Positions 28,735 to 34,484 of a stretch of 34,484 nt of DNA are shown here, in pieces. Every line of letters begins with the position of its first letter. The stretch's first letter is position 1. This stretch comes from Myxococcales bacterium (GTDB lineage Bacteria > Myxococcota_A > Polyangia > Haliangiales > SHYZ01): assembly GCA_009692535.1 (NCBI GenBank), contig SHYZ01000013.1, positions 1 through 34,484 of the forward strand. The letters run 5' to 3'. Under the pieces are notes generated by a model. It did no database searches. It was not told where the DNA came from and worked only from the letters and a program-made list of their open reading frames with translations. The position numbers and the translations under genes were made by a program.

Positions 28735-31170
28735 ATGTCGAGACTCTTTGGGGAGAAGACTCGTGTCGTTGCTGTGCTCTTGTGTGCTGCCTGCGTGGCC
28801 GCGTGCGGCAGCACACCGGCGCCGCCGGCATCGTGCGGCGACATGCTGGTCCAGAGTGGCGAGCAGTGCGACGACGGCAATACTGATTCCGGCGATGGCT
28901 GCTCGGCCACTTGCAACATCGAGGTGCCTCAGGCCTGCGGCAATGGCCTGCTTGAGCCCGGTGAGCAGTGCGACGACGGCAACACCGCCGCAGGCGACGG
29001 CTGTTCCGCCACTTGCAGCGACGAGCTGCCACCGGTTTGTGGCAATGGCGACCTCGAACCTGGTGAACAGTGCGACGACGGCAACATCACCTCCGGCGAT
29101 GGCTGCTCAGGCTCCTGTGACGAAGAGGCGGGGGCCATGTGCGGCGACGGTCGCGTCGATCCCGACGAAGAGTGCGACGACGGCAACACCACCGCTGGCG
29201 ACGGCTGCTCCGCCACCTGCACCAACGAGCCTCCCGCTCCTGGCTGCGGTAATGGCGTCCGCGAAGGAGCCGAGCAGTGCGACGACGGCAACACCATGTC
29301 CGGCGACGGCTGCTCCGCCACCTGCACCAACGAGCCCCCCGCTCCTGGCTGCGGTAATGGCGTCCGCGAAGGAGCCGAGCAGTGCGACGACGGCAACACC
29401 ATGTCCGGCGACGGCTGCTCCGCCACCTGCACCAACGAGCCCCCACCGCCCGCCTGTGGCAATGGCGTCCGCGAGGGAGCCGAGGCGTGCGACGACGGCA
29501 ACACCATGTCCGGCGACGGTTGCTCCTCCACTTGCACCATCGAGCTACCACCGCCCGCCTGTGGCAATGGCGTCCGCGAGGGAGCCGAGGCGTGCGACGA
29601 CGGCAACACCATGTCCGGCGACGGTTGCTCCTCCACTTGCACCATCGAGCTACCACCCGGCATGTGCGGCAACGGCGTCATCGACGGGGGCGAGGAGTGC
29701 GACGACGGCAACATCATTTCCGGCGACAGATGCTCCGCCACCTGCCAGTTCGAGGGCGGCACTTGCACCCCCGAGTACATTATCCCCTGCGGCACCACCG
29801 ACTCCTACTCCACGGCCCTTGGCGGGGCGACCGATGTGGTCAACTGGTACTCCTGCTCGTCGTGGCATGAGAGCGGTCCCGAGTACAGCTACCTCTTTGT
29901 TGCGCCGAGCACCGGGTCTGTAACGGTGACGCTCTCCGACCTCACCGTCGATCTCGATGTCTTCGTGCTCGGCGGCGGCGCCTGCTCGTCAGAGGGGTGT
30001 ATCGCCTACGGCGATACCTCCGCCACGTTCATGGCGACGGCTGGGACGACGTACAACATCGTCGTCGACGGCTTCGCCGATGCCGTGGGGAGCTACACGA
30101 TCAACCTCTCGTGCGCCGGCGGGTTCTGCGGCAACGGCGTGGTGAACGTCGGTGAGGAGTGCGACGACGGCGACATGAGCTCCGGCGACGGTTGCTCATC
30201 GGGCTGCGACGTCGAGTACTGCGGAGACCTCGTGGTCCAAGCCGGGCTGGGCGAGGAATGCGACGACGGCAACGCAGCCGCAGGCGATGGCTGCTCGGCG
30301 GCGTGCCTAAGCGAGGCCGGCGCCTGCGTGCCGGATTTGATCATCGGTTGCCCCGCTAGCGACACTTGGAACACGGGCAGCGGAGGCACGACCGACGTGG
30401 TGAACGCGTACGGCTGTGTGACGTGGGACGAGAGCGGCCCAGAGTACTCCTACCTGTACATCGCACCGGTAACCGGAGCCGTCACCGCGGAGCTCTCCGG
30501 CCTTAGTCCAGGTATCGACCTCGACCTCTTCGTGGTGGAGGAGCTCGGGAGCGGCTGCGATCCGATTAGCAATTGCCTCGCCTACGACGACGCGAGCGTC
30601 ACGTTCACGGCTGAGGCGGGCCGCCACTACTACATCATCGTCGATGGCTTTGATGGGGACAGCGGTCCCTACACGCTCTCGTTCTCCTGCGCCGGAGGCA
30701 ACGTCTGTGGCAACGGCTCGCTCGGTCCCTACGAGCAGTGCGACGACGGCAACGCCACGCCTGGCGACGGCTGCACCTTCTGTCAAATCGACGGCGGCAG
30801 CTGTGAGGCGGACTTTTTCCCCGTAGGGTGCGGCGCGTTCGATTACTGGAGCACGGAAGCGCTCGGCGCGACCGACCGAGTCAACCTTTGGTCGTGCGTC
30901 CCGTTCAGCGAGCGCGGCCCCGAGTACACCTACTCCTTCACTACGGCGACCGACACCGACGTCACCGTGACGCTCACCCCCGAGTTCGGCGTGGACCTCG
31001 ACCTATTCGTCACGACCAACAGCGGCTTCGGCTGCACACCTGGGAACTGCGTTGCCTACGGCGACACAGTCGCGACGTTCTACGCCATCGCCGGCACGCA
31101 GTACTTCGTGACGGTCGACGGCTACCTTGAAGCGAGCGGCGACTTCGGCATCACGTTCGACTGCCCCTAG
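28735..31170 (+). CDS. Lipoprotein with 12 DUF4215 Cys-rich repeats and three PPC-like beta-sandwich domains
   Basis: An 811-residue surface lipoprotein. The leader MSRLFGEKTRVVAVLLCAAC ends at lipobox VAAC. Nine DUF4215-type repeats follow in a row (pattern CGNG...E..EQCDDGN..SGDGCSATC). A domain of about 110 residues comes next (TTDSYSTALGGATDVVNWYS, GPEYSYLF, DLDVFVLGGGACSSEGC, ATFMATAGTTYNIVVDGF), resembling bacterial pre-peptidase C-terminal (PPC) beta-sandwiches. Two more repeats and a second PPC-like domain follow, then a twelfth repeat and a third domain. AGAGG is well placed before ATG 28735. Repeats 5-8 come from recent tandem duplication. DUF4215 units are typical of myxobacterial surface proteins. 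No catalytic domain is visible, so a structural or glycan/protein-binding role is inferred. Confidence 0.88.
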   Translation: MSRLFGEKTRVVAVLLCAACVAACGSTPAPPASCGDMLVQSGEQCDDGNTDSGDGCSATCNIEVPQACGNGLLEPGEQCDDGNTAAGDGCSATCSDELPPVCGNGDLEPGEQCDDGNITSGDGCSGSCDEEAGAMCGDGRVDPDEECDDGNTTAGDGCSATCTNEPPAPGCGNGVREGAEQCDDGNTMSGDGCSATCTNEPPAPGCGNGVREGAEQCDDGNTMSGDGCSATCTNEPPPPACGNGVREGAEACDDGNTMSGDGCSSTCTIELPPPACGNGVREGAEACDDGNTMSGDGCSSTCTIELPPGMCGNGVIDGGEECDDGNIISGDRCSATCQFEGGTCTPEYIIPCGTTDSYSTALGGATDVVNWYSCSSWHESGPEYSYLFVAPSTGSVTVTLSDLTVDLDVFVLGGGACSSEGCIAYGDTSATFMATAGTTYNIVVDGFADAVGSYTINLSCAGGFCGNGVVNVGEECDDGDMSSGDGCSSGCDVEYCGDLVVQAGLGEECDDGNAAAGDGCSAACLSEAGACVPDLIIGCPASDTWNTGSGGTTDVVNAYGCVTWDESGPEYSYLYIAPVTGAVTAELSGLSPGIDLDLFVVEELGSGCDPISNCLAYDDASVTFTAEAGRHYYIIVDGFDGDSGPYTLSFSCAGGNVCGNGSLGPYEQCDDGNATPGDGCTFCQIDGGSCEADFFPVGCGAFDYWSTEALGATDRVNLWSCVPFSERGPEYTYSFTTATDTDVTVTLTPEFGVDLDLFVTTNSGFGCTPGNCVAYGDTVATFYAIAGTQYFVTVDGYLEASGDFGITFDCP
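29236..29655 (+). repeat. Two adjacent 105-bp tandem duplications inside the DUF4215 array
   Basis: 29236-29340 and 29341-29445 differ only at the last base by eye. 29446-29550 and 29551-29655 appear identical over 105 bases. Each unit is 35 codons, one DUF4215 repeat, so the copies preserve the frame. Neighbouring repeats in the gene are much more diverged. Confidence 0.85.
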
Positions 31171-31191
31171 GGTTGGTACGGTGCGGCGCCG

Positions 31192-31218
31192 GCCGGGTCG
31201 TCAGTCCGACGACCCGGC
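31192..31218. terminator. GC-rich hairpin between convergent genes
   Basis: A perfect 11-bp inverted repeat (GCCGGGTCGTC and GACGACCCGGC) with a 5-base loop, 21 bases past the stop of the DUF4215 gene. It overlaps the last codons of galU, whose stop falls in the loop. There is no T-tract on either side, so it may act as a hairpin barrier or mRNA 3' stabiliser rather than a classical intrinsic terminator. Confidence 0.35.
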
Positions 31219-32082
31219 GCGCGCCGACATTTCATCGCAGAGCGCGCGCACGCCGTCGCGCAACTCGGGGCGCTTGAGCGCCCAAGCCAGGTTCGCGCGC
31301 AGCCAGCCGAGCTGATCGCCCGCATCGTGCCGCTCGCCGTCGATCGTCGTCGCGATGAGGCCATGCGTCCGCGCCAGCTCGGCGAGCGCGTCGGTGAGCT
31401 GGATCTCGCCCCCCTTGCCCGGTCGCGTCGCGGCGAGGATCGGCCAGATCTCCGGCGGCAACACATAGCGCCCGACGACCGCGAGCCGACTCGGCGCGGT
31501 CCCCGGCGCCGGCTTCTCCACCATCTGTCGCACGCGCACGCGCCCGCCTGGCAGCGACTCGCCGGCGATCACGCCGTAGCGGTGCTCCTGTCCCGGCGCG
31601 ACCTCGATCACGGCGATCGCGCCGAGCCCGGTCTCGCGCGTCACGTCGGCGAGCTGTCCAATCGCCGGTCGCACCGCGTCGTAGAGATCGTCGCCGAGCA
31701 GCACCGCGAACGGCTCGTTGCCGATCGCCGCGCGCGCGCAGAGCACCGCATGACCGAGCCCGAGCGGCTCTTTCTGCCGCACTGACACCAGCCGCACGAG
31801 GCGCGCGAGCCGACGCAGCTCCTCCACCATCTCGGTCTTGCCGCGATCGGCGAGCGTGCGCTCGAGCTCGAAGGCGTGATCAAAGTGGTCCTCGATCGCC
31901 CCCTTGCCGCGCCCCGTGACGAGGACGATCTCCTCGATGCCGGCCGCCACCGCCTCTTCGATCACGAGCTGGATGGTCGGCACGTCGACGATCGGCAGCA
32001 GCTCCTTGGGCACCGCCTTGGTCACCGGCAGGAATCGCGTCCCGAGCCCGGCTGCCGGTATCACCGCCTTGCGAATACGCAT
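31201..32082 (-). CDS. galU: UTP-glucose-1-phosphate uridylyltransferase
   Basis: A 293-residue nucleotidyltransferase making UDP-glucose for polysaccharide and envelope glycans. The signature AVIPAAGLGTRFLPVTKAVP is at the N-terminus, with KELLPIVDVP, LVTGRGKGAIEDHFD, PLGLGHAVLCAR, VLLGDDLYD, RVRQMVEKPAPG and GEIQLTDAL following as in bacterial GalU. I chose ATG 32082 (MRIRKAV) because it matches the family start. GTG 32133 overlaps the FlhB-like stop as GTGA and would add 17 Ser/Arg/Ala-rich residues, so coupled translation from there cannot be excluded. Confidence 0.95.
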   Translation of the reverse strand: MRIRKAVIPAAGLGTRFLPVTKAVPKELLPIVDVPTIQLVIEEAVAAGIEEIVLVTGRGKGAIEDHFDHAFELERTLADRGKTEMVEELRRLARLVRLVSVRQKEPLGLGHAVLCARAAIGNEPFAVLLGDDLYDAVRPAIGQLADVTRETGLGAIAVIEVAPGQEHRYGVIAGESLPGGRVRVRQMVEKPAPGTAPSRLAVVGRYVLPPEIWPILAATRPGKGGEIQLTDALAELARTHGLIATTIDGERHDAGDQLGWLRANLAWALKRPELRDGVRALCDEMSARAGSSD

Positions 32083-32129
32083 CGCCGACGACGATAGCAA
32101 AGCGCCCGCCGGTCTGCTCGACCTGTGGC

Positions 32130-33203
32130 TCACGCCAGCTCCTCACGCGGCGCAGCACCCCGCCCGACGAAGCGCAGCACCTCGGCGACCGCGTCGTAGA
32201 GCTCCTCGGGAAGCTCGTCGCCTAGTTCGAGCCGCGCGAGCGTGCGGGCAAGCGGCACGTCGCAATAGATCGGCACGCCGTAGCGACGCGCGAGTGACTG
32301 GAGCTGCTGCGCGACGAGCCGCTCCCCTTTGGCCACGATCTCGGGCGCGGCCATCGACGCAGCGTCGAAGCGCAGCGCGATCGCGAGGTGCTCCGAGTTC
32401 ACGATCATGCAGTCGGCGCGACGCACCGCCTCGCGGTTCCCGTGCTCGACGAGCTCACGGTGCTGCCGCCGGCGCGCTGCCTTGCGATGTGGCTCGCCCT
32501 CCGAATCGAGCTGCTCGCGTCGGACCTCCGCACGGCTCATGCGCAGGTCCTTGAAGTGCTGACGACGCTGCCAGAGGGCGTCGAGCGCGCCGAGCAGCGC
32601 GAGCGCGACCGCCACGCGGAGCAGCAGCTTGGCGGCGATGAGCCCGGCAAACGTGAGCAGCACGCCGGGGCGCGCGCCAGCGAGGCGCGGCAACTCGACC
32701 ACGAGCGGCGCGAGGGTGAGCCACGCGATCACGAGCACGGTCGCAAGTGCAGCCAGCGACCTGCACAGCTCGAACGCGGTCCGCGCCGAGAAGATGCGCG
32801 TCCAGCCAGCGAGTGGATCGACGCGGCGGCCGTCGGGCAGGAGCGGACGAAGCGTGAACAGGCCGCCCGCCTGCAGTGCGCCGACGATGACCGCGACGAT
32901 GAAGCCGGGCACGAGCACCGGCAGCGAGAGCCGCAGCACGTCGTGGCTCGCCTGCGTGAGCGCGGCGAAGGCGACGGTCGGCTCGGCGGACCCGGCCACC
33001 GCGCGTGCGAGGCCCTGCTCCATGACGCGCATGCCCTCGACGAGCAGCCACGGCGCACCGACGAGCAGCGCGCCTGCGACCGCGGCGAACGCGCAAGCCG
33101 AGGTGAAGGCGGTGCTCTGGGCGAGCTGCCCGCGTGCGCGCGCGTCGGCGAGCCGCTTGGGCGTAGCAGCTTCGGTCGGTGCTCCCCCACGCTGGTCCGA
33201 CAT
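32130..33203 (-). CDS. FlhB/SctU-family export-gate protein with an altered autocleavage motif (NSEH)
   Basis: A 357-residue type III export switch protein. The N-terminus EAATPKRLADARARGQLAQS is the classical FlhB/SctU opening. Four hydrophobic segments span about 33-210 (GALLVGAPWLLVEGM, LPVLVPGFIVAVIVGALQAG, ALATVLVIAWLTLAPLV, LLLRVAVALALLGAL). A charged linker follows (FKDLRMSRAEVRREQLDSEG), then a C-terminal cytoplasmic domain with GVPIYCDVPLARTLARLELG. The segment that is normally ADVVITNPTHYAVAL reads ADCMIVNSEHLAIAL. Asn269 and His272 are kept, while the Pro-Thr between them is Ser270-Glu271. Whether it serves a flagellum or an injectisome-like system cannot be decided, since no other export genes are in the window. 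It lies 34 bases after the beta-barrel gene. Confidence 0.88.
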   Translation of the reverse strand: MSDQRGGAPTEAATPKRLADARARGQLAQSTAFTSACAFAAVAGALLVGAPWLLVEGMRVMEQGLARAVAGSAEPTVAFAALTQASHDVLRLSLPVLVPGFIVAVIVGALQAGGLFTLRPLLPDGRRVDPLAGWTRIFSARTAFELCRSLAALATVLVIAWLTLAPLVVELPRLAGARPGVLLTFAGLIAAKLLLRVAVALALLGALDALWQRRQHFKDLRMSRAEVRREQLDSEGEPHRKAARRRQHRELVEHGNREAVRRADCMIVNSEHLAIALRFDAASMAAPEIVAKGERLVAQQLQSLARRYGVPIYCDVPLARTLARLELGDELPEELYDAVAEVLRFVGRGAAPREELA

Positions 33204-33237
33204 CGCGCGCCCTCGCTGGTTGGACTGCCGACCGCCG

Positions 33238-34047
<810 letters not shown>

Positions 34048-34102
34048 CGCGAGCGAGCCTACCACGCACGTAGACTCGGGCTGCCGTGCGGTGGCGATGG
34101 GC

Positions 34103-34484
34103 TCAGTCGCGGCGGCGACGAGCGCGGACAAGGAGCAGCGCCACGGCGAGGAGCGCCGCCGCAAACGTCGCGCCACCGAGGGCGCCCGCGCCACCGAGCG
34201 AGCGCACCGCACAGCCGCGCACGAAGTCCTGCGCCGGCACGGTGCCGCCCCAGGTGTCGGGGCGACCATCGCCGTCCCAGTCGGGGCAGCTCTGCACCGG
34301 CACGGTCCCGGTGGAGTTCTCCGCCTGGAGCCAGTTCCAGACTGCCGATGCATCGGCGGCGGGGCGGAGCTCGAGATCCTCGTCGAGGTGGTCGACGAGG
34401 ACGCTGGTCCGAAGGCGCGTCACGAAGGGAAACGGCAGCCCGACGCGCGCGACCTCGACATCTTCCACCGTCGAGAAATAGAGG
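34103..34484 (-). CDS. C-terminal part of a probable DUF2330 surface protein with MYXO-CTERM-like tail (5' truncated)
   Basis: An open frame runs from the right edge to TGA at 34103-34105, about 126 residues. It contains VEVARVGLPFPFVTRLRTSV, LVDHLDEDLELRPAADAS and CPDWDGDGRPDTWGG, a pattern I associate with the end of DUF2330 proteins. The tail is RGCAVRSLGG, then a hydrophobic helix (FAAALLAVALLLV), then RARRRRD. A Cys motif, helix and Arg cluster is the MYXO-CTERM arrangement, implying removal by a myxosortase-like protease and surface display. The start is outside the window; GTG 34468 is internal. It lies 55 bases before the beta-barrel protein gene, on the same strand. Confidence 0.7.
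   Translation of the reverse strand, partial: LYFSTVEDVEVARVGLPFPFVTRLRTSVLVDHLDEDLELRPAADASAVWNWLQAENSTGTVPVQSCPDWDGDGRPDTWGGTVPAQDFVRGCAVRSLGGAGALGGATFAAALLAVALLLVRARRRRD

Noticed and set aside
28929-29798. Minus-strand repetitive frame (EQPSPDMVLPSSH repeats)
   Set aside because: Shadow of the DUF4215 repeats; no signal peptide, and the repeat is explained by the sense strand.
32083-32133. Longer galU start at GTG 32133, overlapping the upstream stop
   Set aside because: It adds 17 non-conserved Ser/Arg/Ala residues ahead of the usual GalU N-terminus; kept only as an alternative.

Overview
The window is GC-rich, intact bacterial chromosome and most likely comes from the Myxococcota or a close relative of the former Deltaproteobacteria. 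The evidence is the mix of surface proteins: lipoproteins with NHL and 'WG..DDVWAVG' propellers, DUF4215-type Cys-rich repeats (CGNG..E.GEQCDDGN), FG-GAP propellers joined to Cys-rich repeats, and two C-termini that look like MYXO-CTERM sorting signals (Cys motif, hydrophobic helix, Arg cluster). I see no insertion sequence, phage gene or CRISPR array. The dense coding has very high third-position GC, so most long ORFs in other frames are shadows.

Layout. (1) 1-4248, + strand: the end of an unknown gene, then four exported proteins in a tight run: a propeller lipoprotein, two NHL-propeller lipoproteins and a P460-like mono-haem lipoprotein. (2) 11435-4267, - strand: a compact four-gene operon encoding an inner-membrane iron-sulfur/b-type protein with a cNMP-like N-terminus, a periplasmic cytochrome with about 30 haem motifs, an outer-membrane beta-barrel, and a third NHL lipoprotein. 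I read regions 1 and 2 together as a probable trans-envelope electron conduit; this is the most interesting system in the window. (3) 11437-17852, + strand: a small exported protein, then a 1954-residue surface protein with 14 FG-GAP blades, 13 exact-length disintegrin-like repeats and a MYXO-CTERM-like tail. (4) tRNA-Pro(CGG), followed closely by a REC-XRE response regulator (17898-18593).

(5) 28472-18636, - strand: eight genes with overlapping or nearly touching ends: a DUF2889-like gene, a lipoprotein, a YheT-type hydrolase, priA, a DUF4388 scaffold protein, fmt, rsmB and rpe. This looks like a housekeeping operon (translation initiation, rRNA methylation, replication restart, pentose phosphate) with a regulatory protein inserted between priA and fmt. 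(6) 28735-31170, + strand: a lipoprotein with 12 DUF4215 repeats and three beta-sandwich domains, carrying fresh 105-bp internal duplications. (7) 34484-31201, - strand: the tail of a MYXO-CTERM protein (probably DUF2330), an outer-membrane beta-barrel protein, an FlhB/SctU export-gate protein whose NPTH autocleavage motif reads NSEH, and galU.

All functions are inferred from motifs read by eye and from family knowledge; no database search was run.
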